NCBI RefSeq assembly: GCF_027706845.1
Contig: NZ_JAQGCZ010000018.1
Location: 1-64,000 of the forward strand
Direction of reading: 5' to 3'
Source of the DNA: Mycolicibacterium sp. BiH015
GTDB lineage: Bacteria > Actinomycetota > Actinomycetes > Mycobacteriales > Mycobacteriaceae
DNA length: 64,000 nucleotides
Part shown: positions 1-9,028 of the stretch, piece by piece
Layout of the letters: every line of letters begins with the position of its first letter
Numbering within the stretch: position 1 is the first letter of the stretch
Made by a program: the position numbers and the translations under genes
The notes under the pieces: model-generated
What the model was told of the DNA's origin: nothing
The model's database searches: none
Seen by the model: the letters and a program-made list of their open reading frames with translations, nothing else

Positions 1-97
1 ACAAACGGGAAAATCCGGGGCACGACAAAAACAACAAACAAAAACCACCAAACACACTATTGAGTTCTCAAACAACAGAGCCCGGTTTCGGGCAACC
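1..97 (-). other. rRNA operon leader (5' part; 16S gene lies beyond the window)
   Basis: Read on the minus strand, this is the conserved mycobacterial pre-rRNA leader. A GCCCG/CGGGC hairpin with loop AAAC (80-93) is a boxB-like element. It is followed by TGTTGTTTGAGAACTCA (61-77), the boxA antitermination site bound by NusB-type factors, and then by the T/G-rich spacer that precedes 16S rRNA. The boxA block matches my recollection of the M. tuberculosis rrs leader almost exactly. Its position just downstream of murA agrees with the rrnA locus of mycobacteria. The mature 16S end is not reached before coordinate 1. Confidence 0.88.
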
Positions 98-102
98 CTG
101 CC

Positions 103-131
103 AGCTTACTTCATGTTGGCAAGGTGGTCAA
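103..131 (-). promoter_or_regulatory. rrn promoter proximal to the leader
   Basis: On the minus strand, -35 TTGACC (126-131) and -10 TAAGCT (103-108) are separated by exactly 17 nt. Transcription would start about 6-7 nt further on, near 96-97, just before the GGCAGGGTTG that opens the conserved leader. Hexamers, spacing and distance to boxB/boxA all fit a SigA-type rRNA promoter of mycobacteria. Confidence 0.8.
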
Positions 132-190
132 GCCTGGCAATTCAGTCCGCTCGTTGTCCGATCGGACTGGCCTTCCGGCTTCTGGCGGAA

Positions 191-219
191 ATACTACGCC
201 GTGTCCGCCGATGGCCCAA
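191..219 (-). promoter_or_regulatory. possible second, upstream rrn promoter
   Basis: On the minus strand, TTGGGC (214-219) and TAGTAT (191-196) are 17 nt apart, in the 120 nt between the murA stop and the proximal promoter. Rapidly growing mycobacteria usually have several tandem rrnA promoters, so a second one here is expected. The -35 hexamer is weak, so this is only a candidate. Confidence 0.4.
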
Positions 220-253
220 ATGCCCTGCATAGAGGCGGTTTAGCCTCCCAACG

Positions 254-1507
254 CTACGCCACCCGCTCGATCTCCGCGCCCAATGCGACGAGATTTTCCA
301 CGAACTTCGGATACCCGCGGTCGATGTGAAAGACGTCGTGCACCTCGGTGTCGCCATCGGCGACGAGCCCGGCGAGCACCAGCCCGGCGCCCGCACGAAT
401 ATCCGAGGACCACACGGGCGCACTCGACAGCTGTGGGATACCACGGACCACCGCGTGATGACCGTCGGTTCGGGCGTCCGCGCCGAGCCTGATCATCTCC
501 TCGACGAACCGGAAGCGCGCTTCGAACACGTTCTCGGTGATCATCGACGTCCCGTCCGCGATCGCCGCCAAACCGATCGCCATCGGCTGCAGGTCCGTCG
601 GAAACCCGGGGAAGGGCAGCGTCGCCACATTGACGGCCTTGGGTCGTTCGTATTGCACAACGCGGAACCCGTCATCGGTCTGCGTCACGGTCGCGCCGGC
701 GTCGTGCAGCTTGTGCAACACCAACTGCAGATGTGCCGGATCCACCCCGGTTACCGAGATGTCGCCGCGCGTCATCGCAGCGGCTATGCCCCACGTGGCG
801 GCGACGATCCGGTCCCCGATCACCCGATGCTCCGTCGGATACAGGCGATCGACCCCGGTGATCGTCATCGTCGAGGACCCGGCCCCGGTGATCTGCGCGC
901 CCATCTGGTTGAGCATCGTGCAGAGGTCGACGACATCCGGCTCTCTGGCGGCATTGTGGATCGTGGTGACCCCGTCGGCCAGCACCGCGGCCATCAGGAT
1001 GTTCTCTGTGGCACCCACCGACGGGAATTCGAGCTGGATTTCTGCACCGTGCAGGTGATCGGCTTCGGCGACCACGCAGCCGTGCTCGATGTTGCACCGG
1101 GCACCCAACTGTCGGAGGCCGGCCTGATGCATGTCGAGGGGCCGCGATCCGATCGCGTCGCCGCCGGGCAAGGCCACCTTGGCTTTCTTGCATCGGCCTA
1201 CCAGCGGGCCGAGGACGCAGACCGAAGCACGGAACTGCCGCACCGCGGCGAAGTCGGCGTCGTACTTGGGTTCATCAGGCGACGTGATGCGGACGGTGTC
1301 GCCGTCGAGTTCGACCGTCGCGCCGAGGCCGCGCAGAACCTCGGCCATCAACGGGACGTCCAAAATGTCGGGGCAGTTGGTGATCGTGCTGGTGCCTTCG
1401 GCGAGCAGCGCGGCGGCCATCAGCTTGAGCACGCTGTTCTTGGCGCCCCCAACAGCAACTTCACCCGACAACCGGCCACCACCGGTCACCACGAATCGGT
1501 CGCTCAC
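254..1507 (-). CDS. murA: UDP-N-acetylglucosamine 1-carboxyvinyltransferase MurA
   Basis: First committed step of peptidoglycan synthesis: transfer of enolpyruvate from PEP to UDP-GlcNAc in the cytoplasm. The 417-residue protein starts at GTG 1507 (MSDRFVVTGGGRLSG), matching the usual length of about 418; an in-frame ATG further upstream would add a low-quality tail. The N-terminal KNSVLK lysine/asparagine motif is present. At the active-site loop the sequence is LPGGDAIGSRP, so residue 117 is Asp where most MurA enzymes have Cys. This change is known in mycobacteria and gives intrinsic fosfomycin insensitivity. The gene lies directly upstream of the rrn promoters, as in other mycobacteria, and is divergent from the adenosyltransferase gene. 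Confidence 0.97.
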   Translation of the reverse strand: MSDRFVVTGGGRLSGEVAVGGAKNSVLKLMAAALLAEGTSTITNCPDILDVPLMAEVLRGLGATVELDGDTVRITSPDEPKYDADFAAVRQFRASVCVLGPLVGRCKKAKVALPGGDAIGSRPLDMHQAGLRQLGARCNIEHGCVVAEADHLHGAEIQLEFPSVGATENILMAAVLADGVTTIHNAAREPDVVDLCTMLNQMGAQITGAGSSTMTITGVDRLYPTEHRVIGDRIVAATWGIAAAMTRGDISVTGVDPAHLQLVLHKLHDAGATVTQTDDGFRVVQYERPKAVNVATLPFPGFPTDLQPMAIGLAAIADGTSMITENVFEARFRFVEEMIRLGADARTDGHHAVVRGIPQLSSAPVWSSDIRAGAGLVLAGLVADGDTEVHDVFHIDRGYPKFVENLVALGAEIERVA

Positions 1508-1589
1508 GCCGGTTAGTGTAAACAGCGCGGTGGACCATGTCAGGCTGCCAAGCCGCGGGCCTGCGGCACGTCCCGGTACCGTTTCGACC

Positions 1590-2165
1590 ATGGCAGTCCA
1601 CCTGACGCGAATCTATACGCGGACCGGCGACGATGGCACGACGGGCCTGAGCGATTTCAGCCGCGTCTCAAAGAACGATGCACGCCTGGCGGCCTACGCT
1701 GACTGTGACGAAGTCAACGCCGCGATCGGCGTCGCAGTCGCGTTGGGAAACCCTGACGAGCGAATTCTTCCGGTCCTGCGGCAGATTCAGAACGACCTGT
1801 TCGACGCGGGCGCCGACCTGTCGACGCCGGTGGTAGAGAATCCGGAGTATCCCCCGCTGAGGATTCAGCAGAGCTACATCAACAGGCTCGAGACGTGGTG
1901 CGACGAGTTCAACGAGCCGCTCACGGCGCTGAATTCGTTCATCCTGCCCGGCGGCACGCCTCTGTCAGCACTTCTGCACGTCGCACGAACCGTCGCCCGG
2001 CGAGCGGAACGGTCTGCCTGGCTGGCAATCGACACCTATGGCGACTCGGTGAGCGTGCTTCCCGCGAAGTACCTCAACAGACTCTCTGATCTGCTGTTCA
2101 TCCTGTCCCGAGTAGCGAATCCCGATGGGGACGTCCTCTGGCAGCCGGGAGGAAAACGCCAGTAG
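1590..2165 (+). CDS. pduO: PduO-type cob(I)alamin adenosyltransferase
   Basis: Transfers the adenosyl group of ATP to cob(I)alamin, making coenzyme B12. The 191-residue protein begins MAVHLTRIYTRTGDDGTTGL, the ATP-binding N-terminus typical of PduO-type enzymes, and carries the conserved RTVARRAERSAW helix at about residues 133-144. The start is the ATG at 1590; the frame is open upstream, but that part has no homologous look. It is divergent from murA with 82 nt between the two starts, and convergent with the DUF2550 gene, whose stop is only 12 nt away. The M. tuberculosis counterpart (Rv1314c) has the same neighbours. I see no cobalamin riboswitch in the short upstream gap. Confidence 0.93.
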   Translation: MAVHLTRIYTRTGDDGTTGLSDFSRVSKNDARLAAYADCDEVNAAIGVAVALGNPDERILPVLRQIQNDLFDAGADLSTPVVENPEYPPLRIQQSYINRLETWCDEFNEPLTALNSFILPGGTPLSALLHVARTVARRAERSAWLAIDTYGDSVSVLPAKYLNRLSDLLFILSRVANPDGDVLWQPGGKRQ

Positions 2166-2177
2166 TGGTTGGCGGAA

Positions 2178-2624
2178 CTAATAGGATCGGCGCCGAGTCC
2201 GCGGCGACGGCCGTGATTCCAGCCATGAGGTGAAGGCTGTCAACGCCCCCCGATCCAGCGCGATTTCGTAGCCGCGGCCCCGCTCCGGCCCGGTGTCGCG
2301 CAACTCGAGAACGACGATTTCGTCGGTCATGATGTCGAACTCGTCGCCGCGCGGTGGCCTTCGGGAAACCACCTCGAGGCCGCGCCGGGTCAATGTGCGA
2401 TCGGGCCACCAACGCAAACTGGAAAGACGGTAGAAGCCGGCTTCACCGCCCCGATAGCGCATCACGCCGTGGCGCCATCCGTGACCGCCGACAGCAGGGA
2501 CATCCCGCAGGATTGCCGCCGTCCCGCCCACCTGACGCAGCTTCCACAGCCGGTAACTCAGGGCGACGACGACGAGCAGGAGCACACCGACGAGCGCGAC
2601 CATGAACAGCATGGACGCGCTCAT
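2178..2624 (-). CDS. DUF2550 membrane-anchored protein
   Basis: Conserved mycobacterial protein of unknown function, 148 residues, corresponding to Rv1312. One N-terminal membrane segment (about residues 5-25, LFMVALVGVLLLVVVALSY) is followed by a basic and aromatic soluble domain with conserved WR, FYRLSSLRWWPDR and SRRPPRGDE stretches and a basic Arg-rich tail. It follows atpC by 6 nt on the same strand and is probably cotranscribed with the ATP synthase operon. Its constant linkage to atpC suggests a link to the enzyme or the membrane, but nothing in the protein shows this directly. Confidence 0.88.
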   Translation of the reverse strand: MSASMLFMVALVGVLLLVVVALSYRLWKLRQVGGTAAILRDVPAVGGHGWRHGVMRYRGGEAGFYRLSSLRWWPDRTLTRRGLEVVSRRPPRGDEFDIMTDEIVVLELRDTGPERGRGYEIALDRGALTAFTSWLESRPSPRTRRRSY

Positions 2625-2630
2625 CGGCGG

Positions 2631-2996
2631 TCAGTCCAGTTGGCCGAGGGCGCGCAGACGCGCCCGACCCCATGCCGCGGTCCGCTCGTCGTCGGACTCC
2701 GAGTCCTGCTTGGCGCTGTCGGCGTTGATCTCCGATTCGAATTCGGCGTTCTCCACGAGGATCCGGACAGCCTCCTCGGTCACCGAGAGGAATCCCCCGT
2801 CAACCGCGATGCGCAGGTCGTCTTCGCCTTCGCGCTCGACGCGCACCATTGCGTCTTCGACGAGCTGTGCGACGAGCGGGATGTGCCTCGGCAAGATCCC
2901 GATCTCGCCGGCGGTGGTGCGGGTGAACACGAACGTCGCGTCACCCGACCACAACTCGCGCTCCACGGCGACGATTTCGACGTGCAATTCCGCCAT
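2631..2996 (-). CDS. atpC: ATP synthase F1 subunit epsilon
   Basis: Rotor subunit of the F1 central stalk that couples gamma to the c-ring and regulates ATP hydrolysis. The start is placed at MAELHVEIVAVE (ATG 2996), giving 121 residues, the length of the mycobacterial protein; a longer reading adds an unrelated 12-residue tail. The N-terminal beta-sandwich contains the conserved GEIGILPRHIPLVAQL. The C-terminal helical part is short, and a single helix-rich tail (about 90-121) replaces the two-helix arm of enterobacterial epsilon, as known for mycobacteria. It lies 63 nt downstream of atpD. Confidence 0.96.
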   Translation of the reverse strand: MAELHVEIVAVERELWSGDATFVFTRTTAGEIGILPRHIPLVAQLVEDAMVRVEREGEDDLRIAVDGGFLSVTEEAVRILVENAEFESEINADSAKQDSESDDERTAAWGRARLRALGQLD

Positions 2997-3059
2997 GTCA
3001 CACCACCTTCGAGGCCAAGCACAAGGGCTCAACCCATCTGCTCTTCGCGCGAGCGCTCA

Positions 3060-4487
3060 TCACAGCTTGGCGCCGAGGCTCTCGGCCTTCTTCGCCAGGT
3101 CGTCGAGACCACCGATGAGGAAGAACGCCTGCTCGGGGAGATGATCGAATTCGCCCTTGGTGAGCTTGTCGAAGGCCTCGATGGTCTCCTTCAGCGGCAC
3201 TGTCGAACCCGGCTGACCGGTGAACTGCTCGGCCGCCATCATGTTCTGGCTCAGGAAGCGCTCCAGACGACGCGCACGCTGCACCAGCTGCTTGTCCTCT
3301 TCGGCAAGCTCGTCGATACCGAGAATCGCGATGATGTCCTGGAGATCCTTGTAACGCTGCAGGATTCGGATGACTTCCTGGGCGACGCGATAGTGCTCGT
3401 CACCGACCACGGCCGGGTCCAGGATCGTCGAGGACGACGCCAGCGGATCCACCGCGGGGAAGATGCCCTTCGAGAACACCGTACGAGAAAGCTCGGTCGT
3501 GGCGTCGAGGTGCGCGAACGTGGTGGCCGGAGCCGGGTCGGTGTAGTCGTCGGCGGGCACGTACACGGCCTGCATCGAGGTGATGGACTTGCCGCGGGTC
3601 GACGTGATGCGCTCCTGCAGCTCGCCCATCTCGTCGGCCAGCGTGGGCTGGTAGCCCACCGCGGACGGCATACGACCGAGAAGCGTCGAGACCTCGGAAC
3701 CGGCCTGCGTGAACCGGAAGATGTTGTCGATGAACAGCAGCACGTCCTGGCCCTGTTCGTCACGGAAGAACTCGGCCATCGTCAGCGCCGACAGGGCCAC
3801 ACGCATACGCGTGCCGGGCGGCTCGTCCATCTGACCGAACACCAGCGCGGTGTCCTTGAGCACGTTGGCGTCCTCGAGCTCGACCCAGAGGTCGTTGCCC
3901 TCACGGGTGCGCTCACCGACACCGGCGAACACCGAGGTACCGCCGAAGTTACGGGCGATACGGTTGATCATCTCCTGGATGAGGACCGTCTTGCCCACGC
4001 CGGCACCGCCGAACAGGGCGATCTTTCCGCCACGCACGTACGGGGTGAGCAGGTCGACGACCTTGAGGCCCGTCTCCAGCATTTCGGTGCGAGGCTCGAG
4101 CTCGGCGAAGGCCGGGGGCTTGCGGTGAATCGACCAGTGCTCGAAGTCCTTGCCGTAGCCGGGCTCGTCGAGGCAGTCGCCGAGTGCGTTGAACACGTGG
4201 CCTTTGACACCGTCACCGACCGGAACCGAGATCGAGGTGCCGGTGTCGGTCACCTCGACACCGCGGACCAGACCGTCGGTGGGCTGCATGGAGATGGTGC
4301 GCACCAGGTTGTCCCCGAGGTGCTGTGCGACCTCCAGCGTCAGGGTCTTCGACAGCTCCTTGTAGGAGATGTCGGCGTGCAGCGCGTTGAACAATTCAGG
4401 CACGGAGCCGCGCGGGAACTCCACGTCGACCACGGGGCCCGTGATGCGGACGACCCGGCCTGCGGTCTTCTCTGCGGTAGCAGTCAT
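3060..4487 (-). CDS. atpD: ATP synthase F1 subunit beta
   Basis: Catalytic subunit of F1. The 475-residue protein starts at MTATAEKTAGRVVRITGP (ATG 4487), the length known from mycobacteria. The Walker A motif GGAGVGKT is at residues 160-167. The conserved ALSALTMAEFFRDEQGQDVLLFIDNIFRF block holds Walker B, and GIDELAEEDK is the DELSEED-type lever that pushes gamma. Third gene from the operon end, 25 nt after atpG. A longer reading frame runs antisense across it, a normal effect of high-GC codon use, and is not a gene. Confidence 0.98.
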   Translation of the reverse strand: MTATAEKTAGRVVRITGPVVDVEFPRGSVPELFNALHADISYKELSKTLTLEVAQHLGDNLVRTISMQPTDGLVRGVEVTDTGTSISVPVGDGVKGHVFNALGDCLDEPGYGKDFEHWSIHRKPPAFAELEPRTEMLETGLKVVDLLTPYVRGGKIALFGGAGVGKTVLIQEMINRIARNFGGTSVFAGVGERTREGNDLWVELEDANVLKDTALVFGQMDEPPGTRMRVALSALTMAEFFRDEQGQDVLLFIDNIFRFTQAGSEVSTLLGRMPSAVGYQPTLADEMGELQERITSTRGKSITSMQAVYVPADDYTDPAPATTFAHLDATTELSRTVFSKGIFPAVDPLASSSTILDPAVVGDEHYRVAQEVIRILQRYKDLQDIIAILGIDELAEEDKQLVQRARRLERFLSQNMMAAEQFTGQPGSTVPLKETIEAFDKLTKGEFDHLPEQAFFLIGGLDDLAKKAESLGAKL

Positions 4488-4512
4488 TTTCTCTTCGCTT
4501 CCTACGGGGCTT

Positions 4513-5445
4513 CTACTTGCTCGCATCGGCGAGCGCGTTGGCGCCACCGACGATCTCGCTGATTTCTTGGGTGATCTGCGCCTGACGTTCCCGGTTCGCC
4601 GCCAGCGTCAGCGCCTTGATCAGGTCGTCCGCGTTGTCGGTCGCCGACTTCATGGCGCGACGTCGGGACGCCGACTCCGACGCCGCGGCCTCCAGTAGCG
4701 CGGCGTACACACGGGTCGCCACGTAGCGAGGCAGCAGAGCGTCGAACAGCGTCTCGGCGTCCGGCTCGAACGAGAACAGCGTCTGCGGGCCGTCCTCGGG
4801 CTCGTCGTCGCCGACGTACTCGACCACCATCGGGGCGATGCGCCGCGCCACCGACGACTGCGACAGCATCGACCGGAACTCGGTGAAAACGATGTGCAGT
4901 TCGTCGACGCCGAGGATGCCGTCCTCGCCGGCGTCGTCACCTTCGTCGTCGGCACCGGACATGAACGCCGCCACCAGGGTTTCGGCAATCTCCTTCGCGT
5001 TCTCGTAGGTGGGGCGCTCAGAGAACCCGGCCCACGACTCGACGACCTCGCGCTGACGGAAGCTGAAGTACCCCAGCGCCTTTCGCCCGACCGTATAGAG
5101 AACCGGCTCCTTGCCCTCTTCTCGCAGCAGCGAGAACAGCTCCTCGGACTGACGCAGCACGTTGGCGTTGTACGCACCGCACAGCCCGCGATCGGACGAG
5201 ACCACCAGCACCGCTGCGCGCCGCGGGTTCTCCCGCGGAACGAGCAGCGGATGGTCGAGCGCGCTGGCGCTCGCGAGCTCGGTGAGCATGTTGGTGATCT
5301 CGGTGCTGTAGGGCCGAGCCGCCTCGACTCGGGCCTGCGCCTTGGCGATTCGCGATGTGGCGATCAGTTCCTGGGCCTTGGTGATCTTCTTGATCGACCC
5401 GGCGGAACGGATGCGCCCGCGTAGCTCGCGCAGTGTTGCAGCCAT
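4513..5445 (-). CDS. atpG: ATP synthase F1 subunit gamma
   Basis: Rotating central shaft of F1. The 310-residue protein opens MAATLRELRGRIRSAGSIKK and ends with the paired helix NADDLIKALTLAANRERQAQ. Between the Rossmann-type strands there is an extra acidic loop, GADDEGDDAGEDG at about residues 164-176. This corresponds to the mycobacteria-specific gamma loop, reported to damp ATP hydrolysis and of interest as a drug target. Downstream of atpA by 24 nt and upstream of atpD. Confidence 0.97.
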   Translation of the reverse strand: MAATLRELRGRIRSAGSIKKITKAQELIATSRIAKAQARVEAARPYSTEITNMLTELASASALDHPLLVPRENPRRAAVLVVSSDRGLCGAYNANVLRQSEELFSLLREEGKEPVLYTVGRKALGYFSFRQREVVESWAGFSERPTYENAKEIAETLVAAFMSGADDEGDDAGEDGILGVDELHIVFTEFRSMLSQSSVARRIAPMVVEYVGDDEPEDGPQTLFSFEPDAETLFDALLPRYVATRVYAALLEAAASESASRRRAMKSATDNADDLIKALTLAANRERQAQITQEISEIVGGANALADASK

Positions 5446-5469
5446 CTAGCTCTCCAGACCCTCTCGGTC

Positions 5470-7116
5470 CTACTTCTTGGGCGCCGGCTTGCGGACCTTC
5501 ACGGATTCCTTTTCGACGTCCGCTTCGTCCATGGCCTCGGCCTCGGCCTCGTTGACCACGACCGAGCTGCCGTCAGACGCCGAGAAGCCCTTCTTGAACT
5601 CGTTGATGACGTTCGTCAGCTTCTCTTCGGTGTCCTCCGAGAGCTTCTTGGTCTCGCGGATCTCCTTGAGGATGTCGTCGTGCGACGCCTTGACGTGCTC
5701 GAGCACTTCCTGCTCGAAACGGGAGACGTCTTCGACGGGAACCGAATCCAGGTGGCCCTTGGTGCCGAGGAAGATCGCGACGACCTGGTCCTCGACCGCG
5801 TACGGGGTGTACTGCGGCTGCTTGAGCAGCTCCACCAGACGTGCGCCGCGATCCAGCTGAGCCTTCGAGGCCGCATCCAGATCCGACGCGAAGGCCGCGA
5901 AGGATTCCAGCTCGCGGTACTGCGAAAGCTCCAGACGCAGCGAGCCCGCAACCTCTTTCATGGCCTTGATCTGTGCGGCGCCACCGACTCGCGACACCGA
6001 CACACCCACGTTGATGGCCGGGCGCACACCCTGGTTGAACAGGTCGGACTCCAGGAAGCACTGACCGTCGGTGATCGAGATGACGTTGGTCGGGATGAAC
6101 GCCGAGATGTCGTTGGCCTTGGTCTCGATGATCGGCAGACCCGTCATCGAACCGCCGCCGAGCTCGTCGGACAGCTTCGCGCAGCGTTCAAGCAGACGCG
6201 AATGCAGGTAGAACACGTCGCCGGGGAACGCCTCGCGGCCCGGCGGGCGACGCAGCAGCAGCGAGATCGCGCGGTAGGCGTCGGCCTGCTTGGACAGGTC
6301 GTCGAAGACGATCAGGACGTGCTTGCCGTCGTACATCCAGTGCTGACCGATGGCCGAACCGGTATAAGGGGCAAGCCATTTGAAACCGGCGGCGTCGGAA
6401 GCCGGGGCCGCGACGATGGTGGTGTACTCCATCGCGCCGCCCTCTTCGAGGGCGCGCTTCACCGAGGCGATCGTGGTGCCCTTCTGGCCGATCGCGACGT
6501 ACACGCACCGCACCTGCTGCTTGGGGTCACCCGTCTCCCACGCCTCGCGCTGGTTGAGGATGGTGTCAACTGCGACGGCGGTCTTGCCGGTCTTACGGTC
6601 GCCGATGATCAGCTGGCGCTGGCCGCGGCCGATCGGGGTCTGGCTGTCGATGGCCTTGATGCCGGTCTGTAGCGGCTCCGAGACGCCTTGGCGCTGAACG
6701 ACCGACGGCGCCTGCAGCTCGAGGGCGCGGCGGGTGTCGGATTCGATGTCGCCCTGGCCGTCGATGGGCTGGCCGAGCGGGTTGATGACGCGACCCAGGA
6801 ACGCGTCGCCCACGGGCACCGAGAGCACCTCGCCGGTCCGCTTGACCTGCTGGCCTTCTTCGATCTTCTCGAACTCGCCCAGGATGACCGCGCCGACGCT
6901 GTGCTCGTCGAGGTTCAGCGCGACGCCGAGGACGCCGCCGGGGAACTCGAGCAGCTCCTGGGTCATCACGGAGGGCAGGCCCTCCACGTGGGCGATGCCG
7001 TCACCGGCATCGATCACGGTGCCGATCTCTTCGCGATCGGAGTCAGCGGTGAAGGAGGAGACGTAGTCCTCGATCGCCCCTTCGATGTCGGAAGCGGAGA
7101 TTGTCAACTCTGCCAT
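5470..7116 (-). CDS. atpA: ATP synthase F1 subunit alpha
   Basis: Non-catalytic nucleotide-binding subunit of F1, 548 residues. Walker A is GDRKTGKT at about 172-179, and the conserved TPIGRGQRQLIIGDRK and SYRAISLLLRRPPGREAFPGD-type blocks are in place. The C-terminus runs about 35 residues past the usual end with a charged tail rich in Glu and Lys, finishing VRKPAPKK. This is the mycobacterial alpha C-terminal extension, known to suppress ATP hydrolysis. It follows atpH by 49 nt. Confidence 0.98.
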   Translation of the reverse strand: MAELTISASDIEGAIEDYVSSFTADSDREEIGTVIDAGDGIAHVEGLPSVMTQELLEFPGGVLGVALNLDEHSVGAVILGEFEKIEEGQQVKRTGEVLSVPVGDAFLGRVINPLGQPIDGQGDIESDTRRALELQAPSVVQRQGVSEPLQTGIKAIDSQTPIGRGQRQLIIGDRKTGKTAVAVDTILNQREAWETGDPKQQVRCVYVAIGQKGTTIASVKRALEEGGAMEYTTIVAAPASDAAGFKWLAPYTGSAIGQHWMYDGKHVLIVFDDLSKQADAYRAISLLLRRPPGREAFPGDVFYLHSRLLERCAKLSDELGGGSMTGLPIIETKANDISAFIPTNVISITDGQCFLESDLFNQGVRPAINVGVSVSRVGGAAQIKAMKEVAGSLRLELSQYRELESFAAFASDLDAASKAQLDRGARLVELLKQPQYTPYAVEDQVVAIFLGTKGHLDSVPVEDVSRFEQEVLEHVKASHDDILKEIRETKKLSEDTEEKLTNVINEFKKGFSASDGSSVVVNEAEAEAMDEADVEKESVKVRKPAPKK

Positions 7117-7165
7117 GGGTTTTCGTCTTCCTGCCTTGTGTTTGTTTCTGCTCGAGTTCTGGGGG

Positions 7166-8503
7166 TCAGTCCGGCAGCCCTGCGCGGGCCGCGGCCAACC
7201 GCGATGAGATGGAGCCGTCGATGACCTCGTCGCCGACGGTGATCAGCAGACCGCCGAGAACCTCGGGGTTCACTTCGAGCTGGACCGAAACCGGGGTGCC
7301 GTAGATCCGGCTCAGCACCTCGGTGAGTCGGGTGCGCTGCTCAGCGGTCAGCTCCGCGGCCGCGGTGACCTGTGCGACGGCTTCACCGCGGCGGGTGACC
7401 GCCAGCTCGGCCAAGTCGCTGATCGCGTCGTCGGCGGGCTCGCCGCGAAGAAGTTCCACGGTCTGCGTCAACAGGGCCGCCGCGGTGGCGTTCACCCCGC
7501 CGCTACCGTCAAGCACCTTCTTCAGCAGCTCGACGCGCTTCTCGGTGGGCACCACGGTGTCGGAGAGGAGTCGGCTCAACTCCGATTCGGCGTCCAGCAC
7601 GCGGCCGAAGCGGAACAGCTGATCCTCGACCTCTTCGCTCTGCCCGTCACGCTCTGCGCGCACCAGCAGTGCCAGTCGCGACACATGTTCGATGGCGTCC
7701 ACGAGGTTCGCCTCGACCGACCAGCGTTGCGCCGCCGCCGTCTTCAGGATTTCCAGGGTGCTGCCGTCCACCTTGCCGTCGAAGAGACGCTCGACCACGC
7801 GCACCTTGGGTGCGGCATCGTCGGCCGGCTCGGCGAGGTGCTTGTTGAGCGTGGGCTCCTTCAGCAGAAGCTTTGCCACGGAAGCGAGTTCATCGGCCAG
7901 CGTGGTCAGTGCTGCACTGTCGGCACCTTCGGCGACCGACTCGAACTTCTTGACCACCTCGGCGAGTGCTTCGCGGCTTGCCGCCCGCAGGTTCAACGAC
8001 GCCCCGGCTTCCAACACCACCGGACTCGGCGCCATCGCGTCGAGTTCCTCCAGGAAGCGGTCGACGGTGGAGGCCTGCGCGGCCGGATCGGCGACGTAGT
8101 TACGCACGATTTCTTCGGCCTTCTGCACCGACTCGACGCCCAGGCCCGAGCGCAGCTGGCGGATCAGCTGCTGGCGCATCAACTGAACCTGTTGAGCGCC
8201 CTGGGCCTTGATGCGTTCCGCTTCGGCGTCGGCCTGCTCGGCGAGCTGAGCGGCGATTCGTTCGGAATCCTGCCGCGCCTCGTCGGTGACCTTCTGACCG
8301 TCGGACTTGGCATCCGCGACCGCCTTCTCGTGCATCGCGTCGGCCTCAGCCAGCTTCTTGGCGGCTTCCGCACTCTCGGCCAGGGCGATGCGTACCGCCT
8401 CCTGCTGCTTCTGCATCAGGTTGCGTACGGGCGGCACCACCCATTTCACGATGATGAACACGATGACGGCGAAGCCGATCAGCTGTCCGATGAATGTCGA
8501 CAT
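7166..8503 (-). CDS. atpH: ATP synthase fused subunit b-delta
   Basis: Peripheral stalk subunit of 445 residues. It joins a b-type part (membrane segment about residues 5-22, then a long charged helix to about 170) to a C-terminal OSCP/delta domain that holds the top of F1 (about 270-445, with LEVNPEVLGGLLITVGDEV and the final SRLAAARAGLPD). This b-delta fusion is a known mycobacterial trait. The membrane anchor motif KWVVPPVRNLM is almost repeated in atpF (KWVVPPISKVL), showing that the two b parts are related. ATG 8503 directly abuts the atpF stop codon, which implies coupled translation. Confidence 0.97.
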   Translation of the reverse strand: MSTFIGQLIGFAVIVFIIVKWVVPPVRNLMQKQQEAVRIALAESAEAAKKLAEADAMHEKAVADAKSDGQKVTDEARQDSERIAAQLAEQADAEAERIKAQGAQQVQLMRQQLIRQLRSGLGVESVQKAEEIVRNYVADPAAQASTVDRFLEELDAMAPSPVVLEAGASLNLRAASREALAEVVKKFESVAEGADSAALTTLADELASVAKLLLKEPTLNKHLAEPADDAAPKVRVVERLFDGKVDGSTLEILKTAAAQRWSVEANLVDAIEHVSRLALLVRAERDGQSEEVEDQLFRFGRVLDAESELSRLLSDTVVPTEKRVELLKKVLDGSGGVNATAAALLTQTVELLRGEPADDAISDLAELAVTRRGEAVAQVTAAAELTAEQRTRLTEVLSRIYGTPVSVQLEVNPEVLGGLLITVGDEVIDGSISSRLAAARAGLPD

Positions 8504-9019
8504 CTACTGGCTCCCACCTGATTTCACGTCGACACCCAGGATCCGGCTCGCGAGCGTGGCCGACAGTCCGTCCACCGACGACTGCAGTTCCGACTGCGCG
8601 GCCGAACCCTGTTGCGAAAGTTGCTCGTCGGCTGTCTTCACGGTCTCGGCGACCTCACCACTGGCCGTCGCACGCTTCTCGTCGACGACCTGACGGCCGG
8701 CCACTCGAGCCTCGTCGCGGATCGACGAGGCCTCGCCCCGCGCCTCGGCCAACGTCTTGTCGTAGTCCTCCCGGGCCGCCGCCACCTGTTCTGCCGACTT
8801 GCGGTTGTCAGCGGCGGTCTTGGCCAGCATCGCCTCACGCTCGGCCAGCACCTTGCTGATCGGTGGCACAACCCATTTCGCGATCACGCCGAGCACGATC
8901 AGGAAGATGAGCAGCACGGCGAAAAAGGTGCCGTTGGGAAGCAGGAAGTTGCTCGTCCCGCCCCCCTCCTCCGCCGCAAGCGTGGCGGAGGCGAGGATCG
9001 TCGATGTCACTTCACCCAT
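8504..9019 (-). CDS. atpF: ATP synthase F0 subunit b
   Basis: Stator stalk subunit, 171 residues. After a short periplasmic N-terminus there is one membrane helix (about 30-48, FFAVLLIFLIVLGVIAKWVV), then a long charged coiled-coil to about residue 145 that pairs with the b-like part of AtpH. Start ATG 9019, 9 nt downstream of the atpE stop. The stop touches the atpH start with no spacer. Confidence 0.97.
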   Translation of the reverse strand: MGEVTSTILASATLAAEEGGGTSNFLLPNGTFFAVLLIFLIVLGVIAKWVVPPISKVLAEREAMLAKTAADNRKSAEQVAAAREDYDKTLAEARGEASSIRDEARVAGRQVVDEKRATASGEVAETVKTADEQLSQQGSAAQSELQSSVDGLSATLASRILGVDVKSGGSQ

Positions 9020-9028
9020 GTCGCTGAA

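Noticed and set aside
1508..1589. Cobalamin riboswitch before the adenosyltransferase
   Set aside because: The gap is only 82 nt and lacks the B12-box pattern.
2469..4562. 697-residue open frame on the plus strand across atpC and atpD
   Set aside because: It is the antisense image of two certain ATP synthase genes; composition (His, Arg, Gly, Asp) is that of a high-GC shadow frame.
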